The position numbers and the translations under genes were made by a program. Below the pieces are notes generated by a model, which did no database searches, was not told where the DNA came from, and saw only the letters and a list, made by a program, of their open reading frames with translations. A stretch of DNA of 30,728 bases from a virus. The stretch covers positions 1 through 30,728 of the IMG/VR virus record IMGVR_UViG_3300044641_005248. One strand, written 5' to 3'. Of the stretch, positions 1-8,349 are shown in pieces; position 1 is the stretch's first letter, and every line of letters starts with the position of its first letter.

Positions 1-796
1 AGTCGATTATGTCTAACATTAAATTTTTTCCAAGTACGGACTCTAAGTCCCAACCAGTGTAAGACTTTAAATAAGTTATTAACCCCGAATAAGAGCCTTT
101 ATTTTTATAAATTTTCATGGCGTTTCTTAAAAGAACTCTTGACTGTTGTAATCCAATTTCAGGTTCAAATTTTAAACCAAATTGCTGCATCATAGGTGCA
201 ATGTATCGACCATCAACATAGGTAGTGTCCCCTGAGTACATTAAGTTTGTTGCAAGAGTTTTTTCTAAGTCGTATTCAAAAGCAAAAATACTTAAAAGAC
301 TTCTAAGGTCTTCATTTTCTCTACTGCTTGTGTAATCGTAGATAGTCGTACCAGTAATGGGGTTTGAAATAGCTAAGTCTGTATTCCGGTAAACAATAGG
401 TAAGTAGTTCCACATTCTATCAAGAGTATTAAAGTCTTTTACAGAGATTCCATAAGCATTTCCTGCTCTAACCCAGTCAGTCACGTTTGCGGGTAAAAGA
501 AAAATAGAATAGTAGTAAGTTCTACCTTGCTCTAAGTTAGAGTCTTCAAAGTACTCTTCAAAACTTTCATTGTTTTTTTCAACAAGAAGAACGCCGTCGT
601 CAGGGTCTACTGGAAACCCGTATTTATTTCTTACTAATCTAAACTTAGTCCAAGCACCCGTTGGAGTATTCCATATTACGTTAATAGTCCCATATGCTTT
701 TGGGACAGTGTAAAACGGAGCAGCACTAAACTGCACAAGAGCGGCGTTACCGTAACGTACTCCTGTGCCGTAAAAATCAACTCCATAACGACCCAT
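1..796 (-). CDS. Baseplate protein, P2 gpI-like (tail protein I family), C-terminus cut by window edge
   Basis: I read 265 codons from an ATG at 796 to the window edge without a stop, so the C-terminus is missing. The first ~115 residues look like a beta-sandwich of fibronectin type (VIWNTPTGAWTKFRLVRN and a later TYYYSIFLLP). The next part matches the P2 gpI/tail protein I pattern: WNYLPIVYR near residue 135, LRSLLSIFAFEYDLEKTL near 165-185, and a KGSYSGLITYLKSYTGW segment near 240-255. Members of this family form the outer baseplate wedge with gpJ and connect tail fibres. In P2-like phages gpI directly follows gpJ; here four genes lie between them. It starts 7 nt after the stop of the six-Cys gene, with only a weak ribosome-binding site. 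The family call is by pattern recognition. Confidence 0.75.
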   Translation of the reverse strand, partial: MGRYGVDFYGTGVRYGNAALVQFSAAPFYTVPKAYGTINVIWNTPTGAWTKFRLVRNKYGFPVDPDDGVLLVEKNNESFEEYFEDSNLEQGRTYYYSIFLLPANVTDWVRAGNAYGISVKDFNTLDRMWNYLPIVYRNTDLAISNPITGTTIYDYTSSRENEDLRSLLSIFAFEYDLEKTLATNLMYSGDTTYVDGRYIAPMMQQFGLKFEPEIGLQQSRVLLRNAMKIYKNKGSYSGLITYLKSYTGWDLESVLGKNLMLDIID

Positions 797-802
797 TTTA
801 AA

Positions 803-1030
803 TTACCATTTCTCTAACGGACAAGCAGCAAGTTTTAACTTTGTCTTCATAGACATAATACAGCCGCACTCTTTGCACTGCTTTGTTAACTTAATTAACT
901 TAGGACATCCGTTACATATTGTCATACGTGCATCAGAGACCTCTTCGTCAACGTATTCAGTTTTTGGGTTCAGTATGTCCCACGGGCGAGTATCACCAAG
1001 TTTGGCTTTGTATTCATCCCATTTACTCAT
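803..1030 (-). CDS. Small six-cysteine protein, likely zinc-binding (copy B)
   Basis: A 75-aa protein. Its second half carries C39-x2-C42, C52-x2-C55-x-C57 and C70, within CPKLIKLTKQCKECGC and a C-terminal CPLEKW. The spacing suggests a small zinc ribbon with four to six metal ligands. Proteins with this CxxCP-LIKLT-QCKxCGC-M-KTK-CPxxKW pattern are familiar as conserved hypotheticals in aquatic myoviruses; no function is known to me. A clear paralogue lies at 26065-26298, sharing the whole cysteine pattern and the DxLNP segment near residue 20. The ATG overlaps the previous stop as TAATG, so it is translationally coupled to the 129-aa gene upstream. A late structural or assembly role is inferred from position only. 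Confidence 0.85.
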   Translation of the reverse strand: MSKWDEYKAKLGDTRPWDILNPKTEYVDEEVSDARMTICNGCPKLIKLTKQCKECGCIMSMKTKLKLAACPLEKW

Positions 1031-1419
1031 TACTCCATCTCCCCAGGGATAATGAAGTCTCCATCAACATAGAGCCAACCTTCTCCAAGTATCTGGTAAT
1101 GCTTATGAATAGATGGGTCAATTTTAATAATAAGAGGCTCTGACAACAAAACAGCATGAAGCATTTCATCGCAGGTTAGCTCAGTAGTCTTGTTGTCTTT
1201 TGAAGTAATTTTTACACAAAATGACCCGTCTGTTGTAACAACCTCTTTAAAAGAAGTTGCAGTTAGCATTGTTTCAGAGAAAAAAGAATCAAAAATTAGA
1301 CTTTTTACAACTTCTCCGTCTATAACGCAGACAAGCCAGTCCGAAGTAAGTCCGTTTGGCACACGTTGCGCTTTTACTCCTGGCATTTTCCAGTCAATAT
1401 CGGCGTAATTTAATTTCAT
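1030..1419 (-). CDS. Unknown 129-aa protein of the adhesin cassette (copy B)
   Basis: I do not recognise a characterised family. The protein is soluble-looking and beta-rich, with no signal peptide or membrane segment. It starts at an ATG after a GGAT-type weak ribosome-binding site and ends in a TAATG overlap with the six-Cys gene. Residues 29-117 can be aligned by eye with the 144-aa protein at 26304-26738: VCVIDGEVV against VFVIEGQCVY, then an EL..E.L...LL.. stretch, and near the end LYVDGDFII against ATFDGAQFTI. Both copies sit between a fibronectin-like protein and a six-Cys protein, which supports paralogy. A role in attaching or completing the neighbouring fibre protein is possible but not shown. 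Confidence 0.75.
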   Translation of the reverse strand: MKLNYADIDWKMPGVKAQRVPNGLTSDWLVCVIDGEVVKSLIFDSFFSETMLTATSFKEVVTTDGSFCVKITSKDNKTTELTCDEMLHAVLLSEPLIIKIDPSIHKHYQILGEGWLYVDGDFIIPGEME

Positions 1420-1428
1420 ATATTTATC

Positions 1429-3423
1429 CTAACACGCCGGTGGACAGCATCTAGTTCTAACCCCGGCTGGGTCAGAGTTAGCAGCGCATTGCCCAACGTA
1501 GTAGCACTGCCAGTAGTTAACACTTGCTGAGTTATTAACGTCATAATCGGAGCATTGATATTTTAATCCTTGACTACAACAGCTAAGGTTTGACGTACAA
1601 CCCGCGGCCGCCGTAGATTGGCAAGAGGGGTATGTTCCAGTGTTGTTATATAAGCAAGCAATATTATAACCAGTACCGCTACCAGCTTGATTGTTAGTGC
1701 TTCCACCATTGTCGCTGCAATTTCCCACACCAGCACATTGCGAACTTGTTCGACAATAATATAGATACGGGGCAGGAGCAGGAGGCGATGTAGCAGCAGT
1801 TCCAGCTCCTCCAGAACCAGCGCTGTTTGAAGCAAACACAGAAATTGATGTGTACTCGGAATTAGTTGCTGAAGTACCCGTTGTGGTGAGATACCCCCCA
1901 CCAAAGGTATAGTAGTAAGTAAAAGGGCCGGTTCCAGTAGGAGCAGACCAATTGAAGTAAGAAGCGCCCGCGTAATACCCAGAAACAAGTCCTGCCATAC
2001 TTCCTGGGGAGGTTACAACAGGAGGTCTAGTCACAGAAAAACTTCCAGTTCCTCCAGAACCAGCGCTATTTGACGCGTAAACAGTTATTGTTAACGAGTC
2101 TCCGTATTCTGAATAGGATGTACTGTTTGTGCTGTTATATCCATACCCATTAATGCTGTAGTAATAAGTAAAAGGCGAAGTACCCGATGGCGGTGACCAG
2201 CTAAAAGTTATTAAACCGTTGCTCCAAGAACCAGAAATAAGTCCAGACATACTTCCTGGAGAAGTTACAACAGGTGGCCTTGTTACTGTAAAACTTCCAG
2301 ATTCTCCAGTGCCAGCGCTATTTACTGCTCTAACTGTTATTGTCTGTGAGTCTGCGTATACGGAATAAGACGTACTGTTTGTTGATGTAAACCCATATCC
2401 AAGACTGTATTCATAACTAAAAGGCGCAGTACCAGTAGTTGGTGGTGACCACGTAAAAGTAGCTAACCCATTGCTCCAAGAGCCAGAAACACGTCCTGCC
2501 ATACTTCCTGGAGCAACTACTGGTGCAGGTTCAGCCCCAGTAGTAACGGTGTTAGATGTCATAGTTCCACTACCGTTACTGTTACTTGCTGTAACAGTTA
2601 CATAATATGAGGTTGAATAATTAGCAGTAAAAGAAAATGAAGTTGTAGAGGTAGGTACAGAACCACTTGTAGCTACGTATGCTCCAGAAATACTCCATAA
2701 CATATAAGTGTACGAAGTTGGAGTAGTTCCAGCTGCCCATTGACCTGAAGTACACGTTACTGTGTTTCCGCTGGCAGTAGCTACTGGAGAGAGGCTTCCA
2801 ATAGGTCCTTGTGGCGGTGCAACATATGTATATGGAGTTGCAGAGTTAGAGGCAGCGCTTGCTGCAGCAGACCCATTTGCGTTAGAGGCTACGACAGTAA
2901 AGGTATACGCCGTTCCATCTGATAAACCGCTAACAGAAATAGGTGAACCAGAGCTTGAGCCAGTAAACCCGCCTGGACTAGATGTTGCTGTATATGTAAC
3001 AGTTTTTCCGCCAGTACCATTTGGGGTAAACCCTACAGAAACTGTTCCTGTAGCACCTGTTGCTGTTGCTGTTCCAATAGTTGCTGGTTGAGGGATAGTA
3101 GTTGCAAAAACAGAACCACTAGAAAGTGAGGGGCCTGTTCCAAGAGAGTTTGTTGCTGTTACTCCATATGTGTAACTAGTACTAGAAGACAGCCCAGTAA
3201 TTGTTAAGGGAGAAGAAGTGCCACTTGCAGTTAATCCACCTGGACTAGACGTAATTGCGTAGCCTGTTACTGGAAGTCCTCCATCGTGTACAGGCGCTGT
3301 GAAGGAGATAGTTGCACTGGCGTTGTTGTACGCCCGAGCAGTTCCTACATCAACACCAGATACAGAAGCAGGGGCGTAAGGAACTTCCCTGCTTGAAGAA
3401 GAAACAATTCCAGAAATAGCCAT
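1429..3423 (-). CDS. Multi-domain fibronectin type III-like adhesin with Cys-rich C-terminal domain
   Basis: A 664-aa Ser/Thr/Gly-rich protein made of tandem beta-sandwich domains. Residues ~15-200 hold two FN3-like units (PASVSGVDVG...RAYNN, then PATIGTATATG), and ~200-300 hold an Ig-like unit. Residues ~300-550 hold three closely similar ~84-residue repeats, each beginning PGSM-G and containing SWSNGL-TF-WSPP and NSAG-G. Residues 552-664 form a different domain with 14 cysteines, including two CC pairs, and end in CCPPAC. The N-terminus matches that of the 334-aa protein at 26772-27776 (AP-SVS--VG--RAYNN--A--SF). Position between baseplate J and I suggests a baseplate-attached adhesin or fibre. 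The start ATG overlaps the previous stop (TGATG). Function is inferred from domain type. Confidence 0.8.
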   Translation of the reverse strand: MAISGIVSSSSREVPYAPASVSGVDVGTARAYNNASATISFTAPVHDGGLPVTGYAITSSPGGLTASGTSSPLTITGLSSSTSYTYGVTATNSLGTGPSLSSGSVFATTIPQPATIGTATATGATGTVSVGFTPNGTGGKTVTYTATSSPGGFTGSSSGSPISVSGLSDGTAYTFTVVASNANGSAAASAASNSATPYTYVAPPQGPIGSLSPVATASGNTVTCTSGQWAAGTTPTSYTYMLWSISGAYVATSGSVPTSTTSFSFTANYSTSYYVTVTASNSNGSGTMTSNTVTTGAEPAPVVAPGSMAGRVSGSWSNGLATFTWSPPTTGTAPFSYEYSLGYGFTSTNSTSYSVYADSQTITVRAVNSAGTGESGSFTVTRPPVVTSPGSMSGLISGSWSNGLITFSWSPPSGTSPFTYYYSINGYGYNSTNSTSYSEYGDSLTITVYASNSAGSGGTGSFSVTRPPVVTSPGSMAGLVSGYYAGASYFNWSAPTGTGPFTYYYTFGGGYLTTTGTSATNSEYTSISVFASNSAGSGGAGTAATSPPAPAPYLYYCRTSSQCAGVGNCSDNGGSTNNQAGSGTGYNIACLYNNTGTYPSCQSTAAAGCTSNLSCCSQGLKYQCSDYDVNNSASVNYWQCYYVGQCAANSDPAGVRTRCCPPAC
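1780..2515 (-). repeat. Three tandem FN3-like repeats of about 250 bp
   Basis: Three in-frame copies of about 84 codons inside the 664-aa adhesin. Copy boundaries on the plus strand are marked by the recurring catacttcctgg at about 1996, 2249 and 2500. The first two copies in translation order are the most alike (shared GSWSNGL, STNSTSYS and YADS/YGDS), which points to a recent duplication. The third has diverged (GYYAGASYFNW). Confidence 0.8.
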
Positions 3424-4172
3424 CAGCTTGTACTCAAGTCTCCAACTAGTACAAATGACTGTGAAGTATTTAGCTTAATAAGTGTTGCAGATGAGTTTGT
3501 AGCGCGTAAGAATAGCCCAGGCGCCCCAACTACAGACGCAGAACCAGCAGCTACAACTTGAACCGTTCCAGTGCCTTTACGAAGAATATGCAGCTGTGCA
3601 CCTTGAGGAAACGCTACTGATGAGTTATCTGGAACCGTAATAGTTACTGCCGAGGCACTATCTACAACAATCATGGAATTTTTATCAGTAAGTGCAAGGG
3701 TGTAATTTGCTGTTTTATTTGAAATAACTAAATCAGACATAGTAACTCCACCAGAGAAATTACCTGAAGCATCAATATATGACAAGACAGTTCCTGAGGA
3801 GTTCTGCCACTCAAGTAAATTAGCTGATTGAGACGCGGCTCCCTTCAAGATAAGGGGCTTAGTAGTAGCTGCTCCAGCAGTAATAACGTTTCCTGTATCA
3901 CCAGCTTTTTTAATATACTGAGTGTGGGTATCAGAAACAATTCCCGTTTCAATGTTTGCCAAACGAGCAGATACAGTTAAAAAGGGGTTAGAGGTGGTGT
4001 TAAACGTTCCACCAGAAGAGGGTGCTGTAGAAATATTTGGGTTTATTCCCAAAATTGTTTCAATAGCAATAACCTCATCTTGCAAAAGGTTTGGGTGAGA
4101 CGCATCAATAACGTCTACAACGTTTACTTTTGTAGAGTACGAGGCGATACTGGCTGGGTAGGTTGCTGTCAT
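3423..4172 (-). CDS. Minor tail / fibre-type protein with a C-terminal domain shared with the 808-aa fibre
   Basis: A 249-aa protein. The N-terminus (YPASIASYSTKVNVVDVIDA followed by QDEVIAIETILG) is a pattern I know from phage minor tail proteins encoded near fibres. Residues ~60-140 look like a linker with short fibre motifs (AGDTGNVITAG, TTKPLILKG). Residues ~150-249 match the last 100 residues of the fibre at 27798-30224: YTLALTDK, SASAVTITVP, FPQGAQLHILRKGTGTVQV, GAPGLFLRATNSSATLIKL and a terminal VGDLS. That domain is probably a trimerisation or receptor-facing tip; this is inference. It starts at an ATG 9 nt after the gpJ-like stop, with an AAGGA ribosome-binding site. Likely part of the baseplate adhesin set with the next gene. 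Confidence 0.75.
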   Translation of the reverse strand: MTATYPASIASYSTKVNVVDVIDASHPNLLQDEVIAIETILGINPNISTAPSSGGTFNTTSNPFLTVSARLANIETGIVSDTHTQYIKKAGDTGNVITAGAATTKPLILKGAASQSANLLEWQNSSGTVLSYIDASGNFSGGVTMSDLVISNKTANYTLALTDKNSMIVVDSASAVTITVPDNSSVAFPQGAQLHILRKGTGTVQVVAAGSASVVGAPGLFLRATNSSATLIKLNTSQSFVLVGDLSTS

Positions 4173-4181
4173 GTTTTTTCC

Positions 4182-6350
4182 TTAGCTCGTGATTCCGCCG
4201 GAAGCGTTGATAGTAATGGTTCCTTCTTCTGGTATCTCATTTACAGCACATACAATGTCTGCAACAGAGAATACTTGCACTCCAACTAAGCGTGCAGTTC
4301 CTGAAGCAGCTGTTGATTCCACAACAGTATTTCCAAGGCGTGCATACGTAAAAGTGTTTGGGGTAGTATCTAATATTTGATAAGTTCCGTTAAAATTAAC
4401 GTCCAACCCAGAAACAGTTACATATTTTTCAGCTTGGAACCCGTGGTTAGCAGAAGTAGTAATTGTAGCAACTTCACCGCTTAGTGCTTTATTTGTAATA
4501 GTCCATGAAGAGGTAACTGCAGCAGAAGTAACATCTGTTGCTGTTTTACTATAGGTAAAGGTAGTTGTAGTTGGAACGCTTAAAACAACATAAGTACCAT
4601 TAAATGTTGTATCTACATTTGTAATGCTGACCGTTTGACCCACCGACAACCCGTGAGCTGACGCAGTTGTAAGAGTAGCAACATTTGAAGTTAAAGCTTT
4701 GTTTGTAACGCTTGCAAACTGCTGTGCGTCACGACGCCTCAGAACATTAAACTGCGAGTAGTCAACGCCCGGTACATTTGCAATAACTCTCATTAAATAC
4801 TGCAGGCTTATGCGGTCTGAGAACAATACGTTATCAAACGTTAAGATTTCTGCCAAAGCTGCTAAGACCGCACTTTTAACGTTAATTTGACGATATTGCG
4901 GCAAAACTGTTAAATCTAAAGTAATATCAACAGGAACGTAAGAAGGTGGAGCAATAGTTAATGAGGTGTTTGCTGGTGCTTTACCTTGCAAATAAGTTGC
5001 AACAATTTTTTTAAGCACATTAAAAGTATACGTAGGAGTTACGTTATCTACTTCAACGCCTCGGTTTCCAAATATGGCCATGTATAAAACAACACTACTG
5101 TAGGTCTCGGCTTTTGAGTTTGCTTTTGCAACTCCAGAAACTTGTAAGGCCAAAGAAGAGTAATCGTTTAGAGAAACTGCTCTGTTTAGTGACTTAAGGC
5201 TAATAGGCGCATTAACTTTAATAGAGTCTGTTGTTTCAGCGCTTGCTCCGCCGCCAGCAGCTGCTGGATTTGTAACGCTAAGGCCAGCTTCGTTTATGTT
5301 TAATAATTCAGTAAGAGAACCGGCGGTAACGTTACCTTCTTCGCCCCCACCTACTCTATACGTAGCCCTAATAACTTTTCCTAGGGGAGGTATTTTTCCA
5401 CCAATATTGTCACCAAATTGAATAAAAGATATATCATCAGCATCAGTAAACACTGTAAACGCTGGGGTGCTTCCCGGAAAATCAATAAGGTATTGAGTTC
5501 GTTCGTATGAAACATAATCAACTGTTACAGCAACTGTTGACTCAATTACTGGAGAGGTCTTTAGTTGATAAACCTGATTAGGCTCTCCCGTAGAGCTATA
5601 AGTAACAACTTCTTCGGTAATTGTAACCCCTTGAGTTGCAAAAACATCTGTTTGACCAGGTTGAGCTCCGCCAAGGCCTGTGATAGTTCCTGTTGTAGAC
5701 GCACTAGCAACAGTTGATGAGCCAATTACAACAGTTAGGGTAGTTGAGCTAGGTACAGTTACAACTGTTGCAGTTCCAGTTACGGCTGCAAATGGTGACA
5801 CAGTATTTGTAAAAGTAACAGACTGCCCCACGTAAAAAATGTGAGCTGCTGAAGTAGTTACAGTCACAGTGCCGTTAGATATAGCTAAATTTGAAATTGT
5901 AGAAGTTGTTGTAGAAGCTGGAACTATAATAGTTTCGTCAGTTTCAAACACAACTTGAGATGACACTCCGTTAATAGAGGCTGTAGCGCTAACTTGTGTC
6001 AGTGCAGGAACCTCAATTGGAGCAGCAGAAGTGTTACTAAACGTAAGTTTTACGTATGAAGGGCTACTCTGAGTAGGTTGGTAATCTAAAAGAGCAGCCT
6101 GGCGCAAAATACTAGAACGTTTTGTAGCCGTTGAGATAAACGCTTCATTTGCGCTTCGGTCAATATAGTATGATTGCAAATCTCCCAGATAAGCTTGAAG
6201 TTGGATTAAAGCGTTACCAAAATCTGTAGAGTCTTTAAAGCTCTTCCATTGAGGTGCGTAAGTAGGTACTAGCAGATATAGGTCATCGCGGATAGACAAA
6301 AAATCTCGTGAGGTGTAATCCACTTGCGGTACAAAGTTTTGGTCAGCCAC
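4182..6350 (-). CDS. Baseplate wedge protein, P2 gpJ-like, with three Ig-like insertions
   Basis: A 722-aa protein. Residues 10-95 (YTSRDFLSIRDDLYLLVPTY, then a SYYIDRSANEAFISTA segment) are the usual start of gpJ-like baseplate proteins. The core continues at ~230-545 with FGDNIGGKIPPLG, the YRVGGGEEGNV segment and LNRAVSLNDYSSLA. GpJ binds gpW and gpI to form the wedge that anchors fibres and triggers contraction. Three beta-sandwich inserts interrupt it: residues ~148-223, ~547-616 and ~617-684. The last two are tandem copies of one domain (AT-TT-A-HG----VT---D--FNGTY). Without them the protein would be about 500 aa. The start codon is GTG and overlaps the gp25-like gene by 8 nt. Strong call from motif and gene order. 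Confidence 0.9.
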   Translation of the reverse strand: MADQNFVPQVDYTSRDFLSIRDDLYLLVPTYAPQWKSFKDSTDFGNALIQLQAYLGDLQSYYIDRSANEAFISTATKRSSILRQAALLDYQPTQSSPSYVKLTFSNTSAAPIEVPALTQVSATASINGVSSQVVFETDETIIVPASTTTSTISNLAISNGTVTVTTSAAHIFYVGQSVTFTNTVSPFAAVTGTATVVTVPSSTTLTVVIGSSTVASASTTGTITGLGGAQPGQTDVFATQGVTITEEVVTYSSTGEPNQVYQLKTSPVIESTVAVTVDYVSYERTQYLIDFPGSTPAFTVFTDADDISFIQFGDNIGGKIPPLGKVIRATYRVGGGEEGNVTAGSLTELLNINEAGLSVTNPAAAGGGASAETTDSIKVNAPISLKSLNRAVSLNDYSSLALQVSGVAKANSKAETYSSVVLYMAIFGNRGVEVDNVTPTYTFNVLKKIVATYLQGKAPANTSLTIAPPSYVPVDITLDLTVLPQYRQINVKSAVLAALAEILTFDNVLFSDRISLQYLMRVIANVPGVDYSQFNVLRRRDAQQFASVTNKALTSNVATLTTASAHGLSVGQTVSITNVDTTFNGTYVVLSVPTTTTFTYSKTATDVTSAAVTSSWTITNKALSGEVATITTSANHGFQAEKYVTVSGLDVNFNGTYQILDTTPNTFTYARLGNTVVESTAASGTARLVGVQVFSVADIVCAVNEIPEEGTITINASGGITS
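4299..4712 (-). repeat. Two tandem Ig-like domain repeats in gpJ-like protein
   Basis: Residues 547-616 and 617-684 of the gpJ-like protein are two copies of a ~69-residue unit. Both start TNKALSG/TSN, continue VATLTT/VATITT, then HG, and share FNGTY near the middle and TFTY near the end. A third, more distant copy lies at residues ~148-223 (about 5682-5909). Confidence 0.8.
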
Positions 6351-6750
6351 TGGTTACCTCGTTAATAATATCGCCAAATCGGGTGAAAGTTGCAGTTCTT
6401 ATTCTAACGGAATCTTGGACCCCAGTAACGTCAGCGTAGTAAATTTCTAGGTCAAAATACCCGGTGTCGTTGTCTAAAATGCCTGTCAAGTCATTAAACA
6501 TCAATGTAGGGAACCATTTTGAAAACGCCTCAGCTATAGTTGTTCGGCACATTTCTAGTGCTGCCTGTTCATTTTCAAAAACAGATTTTGGTACTAGGGT
6601 CCCGTAATTAGGAAGCATTACCCGCTCTCCTAAATTAGTTAGGACTACCAAAATAATTCTGTCTTTCCATATTTTTCTTTGGTCGTATGTATGCTCAACA
6701 AGCCCTGTGGCATTAAATTTAAACGGCCAAACTATTGCTGATTCTGCCAT
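6343..6750 (-). CDS. Baseplate wedge protein, gp25 / P2 gpW-like
   Basis: A 135-aa protein of the T4 gp25 / P2 gpW family, which joins the central hub to the wedges. The family signature is visible: WKDRIILVVLTNLGERVMLP near residues 28-47, followed by NYGTLVPKSVFE and a helix LEMCRTTIAEAFSKWFP. Length is normal for the family. It begins with an ATG overlapping the previous stop (TAATG) and its 3' end overlaps the gpJ-like gene by 8 nt. The V-W-J order is the standard one for contractile tails. Confidence 0.92.
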   Translation of the reverse strand: MAESAIVWPFKFNATGLVEHTYDQRKIWKDRIILVVLTNLGERVMLPNYGTLVPKSVFENEQAALEMCRTTIAEAFSKWFPTLMFNDLTGILDNDTGYFDLEIYYADVTGVQDSVRIRTATFTRFGDIINEVTSG

Positions 6751-7025
6751 TACAGTACTCCCATCCAGACTGGAAAATTAGGGTCTCCGCCTACAAACAT
6801 TACCCAAACAACGGCGTTTCTAGCGGGGACGCTTTCATTTGCGGCCACAGGAGTTCCGTTTGAAACCCCAGGTGCTCGGCATGGCAAAGCCCAATTAGAT
6901 ACAGCTTCCCCAGTTATTTGCGGAACAGTTAATTTAATGCGGCTTCTGCGCTCTGGGTCGTCAATATCTACACATTTTCCAGGGTAAATGCCATAAAAAC
7001 GGCGGTCGTAATCTTCAGAGGACAC
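6750..7025 (-). CDS. Minimal baseplate spike/hub OB-fold protein (gp5 N-domain / P2 gpV-like)
   Basis: A 91-aa protein resembling only the N-terminal OB-fold domain of T4 gp5 and P2 gpV: RRFYGIYPGKCVDIDDPERR, then RIKLTVPQITG and WALPC, then VWVMFVGGDPNFPVWMGVL. In this family the OB domain trimerises on the hub and normally continues into a beta-helix spike. Here the reading frame ends right after the OB fold, with no beta-helix, lysozyme domain or apex metal site. The start is GTG and overlaps the hub gene by 11 nt. A separate tip protein may be encoded outside the window. The OB-fold call is confident; the exact role is inferred. Confidence 0.82.
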   Translation of the reverse strand: MSSEDYDRRFYGIYPGKCVDIDDPERRSRIKLTVPQITGEAVSNWALPCRAPGVSNGTPVAANESVPARNAVVWVMFVGGDPNFPVWMGVL

Positions 7026-8349
7026 CTAAAGCACCTAACCTTTCACTTGCCGCTTGCGTTCTAACTGGTCCTTCACGCCGCTCTTGACGCCGTAAATCTC
7101 TGTTACCTCTAGCAACCCACTTTACAATGGTAGTTTCTTCAGAAGTTAAGGGGGCTCGATTTACCGTTTTTGAGATAGAGCGAGGAGATGAAGACAGCTT
7201 ACCTATGTTAGACACGGATAACCCCGTAAACCCCTTTAACTTGTCTTGGCTTTGGCCAATAATAATCTTACGAACTTCTGGAGTTGGACGAGCTAGTAAA
7301 GTGGTTCCGTCTTTCCATCGGTTTCCTTTTCCCAAAGAGTCAAGGCCAAGTATAAGTTTAGTTGTATAGCGTAAACTTTCAATTACGTGTTCGGCCTCTA
7401 AAATTATCCAGTACCCCTCATAAGACTCTCCAATACCGGACAAATAAATAGGCATTCCTGGGCGTAAAGAAGCGTTTCCTAGCACCTCAGCAGTTGCTCT
7501 GTAAGGAAACATAGCCATAAGGTCTACAGATTCAGCCTCATAGTTAGCTGAGCTGTAATCTAAAGCTACAACATCAGTATTAAATCTATCAAAAAACTCT
7601 TCAGTTCTGTTCTGTCGAACGGTTATGTCTCTAGTTTGTTTAGTTATTGCAAAGTTTGTTTTGGCACTTGTAGTTAAATCAATTCCAGAAATAGCTGTTG
7701 CAGACTTGGAGCCCTCTTCCCAGTGTAAAGTTTCTCCAATAATCGGGTTAAATGAGTACAACGTACTTCCTTCAGGGTCGTTAGCGTTACGCATTTCAAA
7801 AATATTTGCTTGAGCTTTATAGGTTGTAAAATCTTCGTCTAAAGGCTCAAAATAAATTGAAGTATTTTCAGTGCGTAAAGAATAACCGCATTGTTTAGCT
7901 AAACGAACCATTAACAACCAGTCACTAATTCCAGCTTGAGCAATTTGAGGGTACACTCTGGGGTGGTCGACAACTGAGTAAGAAAATTCGTTTCTTTCAG
8001 CAATCTCTTTAACTACAGCAGAAGCCGTCATATTTTTGTATATTTTTTGAGAAGCTTGTTTTAAAACGTACGACGCGCTAATTAAAACTACTTTTACGTG
8101 GTCAGCTCCAGGAGTTTTTACAGGCTCAAGGTGGTGAACATACCCATAAAAAGTTCGCTCACTGTTAGGCTCTTGGTACAGAACGTCTACAGGAATTCCT
8201 GGTTTTATTAGGTCAAAAATAGGTTCCCACTCGTTAAAGGTAAGATAAGCAATCTCGTGCTTATACTTTTCTTGAACAAGGCGAAAAGAACTGAGTCTAG
8301 AAGGTGCATTGTCAATTCCGTTAAATTTAATGCTAATAAACTTAAGCAC
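7015..8349 (-). CDS. Baseplate hub protein, P2 gpD / T4 gp27-like
   Basis: A 444-aa protein placed exactly where P2 gene D lies. The N-terminus (KFNGIDNAPSRLSSFRLVQE) and the segment IKPGIPVDVLYQ followed by RTFYGYVHHLEPV form the first barrel of gpD/gp27 hubs. Residues ~110-185 (MTASAVVKEIAERNEFSYSV, then GISDWLLMVRLAKQCGYSLR) are a typical feature of the family. A later YWIILEAEHVIESLRYTTKL segment is the usual end of the hub core. The last ~90 residues are a basic, Arg-rich tail (RGNRDLRRQERREGPVRTQ), which may contact the spike or tape measure. The start is GTG, overlapping the LysM gene by 8 nt. The hub is the trimeric adaptor between tube and spike. Confidence 0.88.
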   Translation of the reverse strand: MLKFISIKFNGIDNAPSRLSSFRLVQEKYKHEIAYLTFNEWEPIFDLIKPGIPVDVLYQEPNSERTFYGYVHHLEPVKTPGADHVKVVLISASYVLKQASQKIYKNMTASAVVKEIAERNEFSYSVVDHPRVYPQIAQAGISDWLLMVRLAKQCGYSLRTENTSIYFEPLDEDFTTYKAQANIFEMRNANDPEGSTLYSFNPIIGETLHWEEGSKSATAISGIDLTTSAKTNFAITKQTRDITVRQNRTEEFFDRFNTDVVALDYSSANYEAESVDLMAMFPYRATAEVLGNASLRPGMPIYLSGIGESYEGYWIILEAEHVIESLRYTTKLILGLDSLGKGNRWKDGTTLLARPTPEVRKIIIGQSQDKLKGFTGLSVSNIGKLSSSPRSISKTVNRAPLTSEETTIVKWVARGNRDLRRQERREGPVRTQAASERLGALGVL

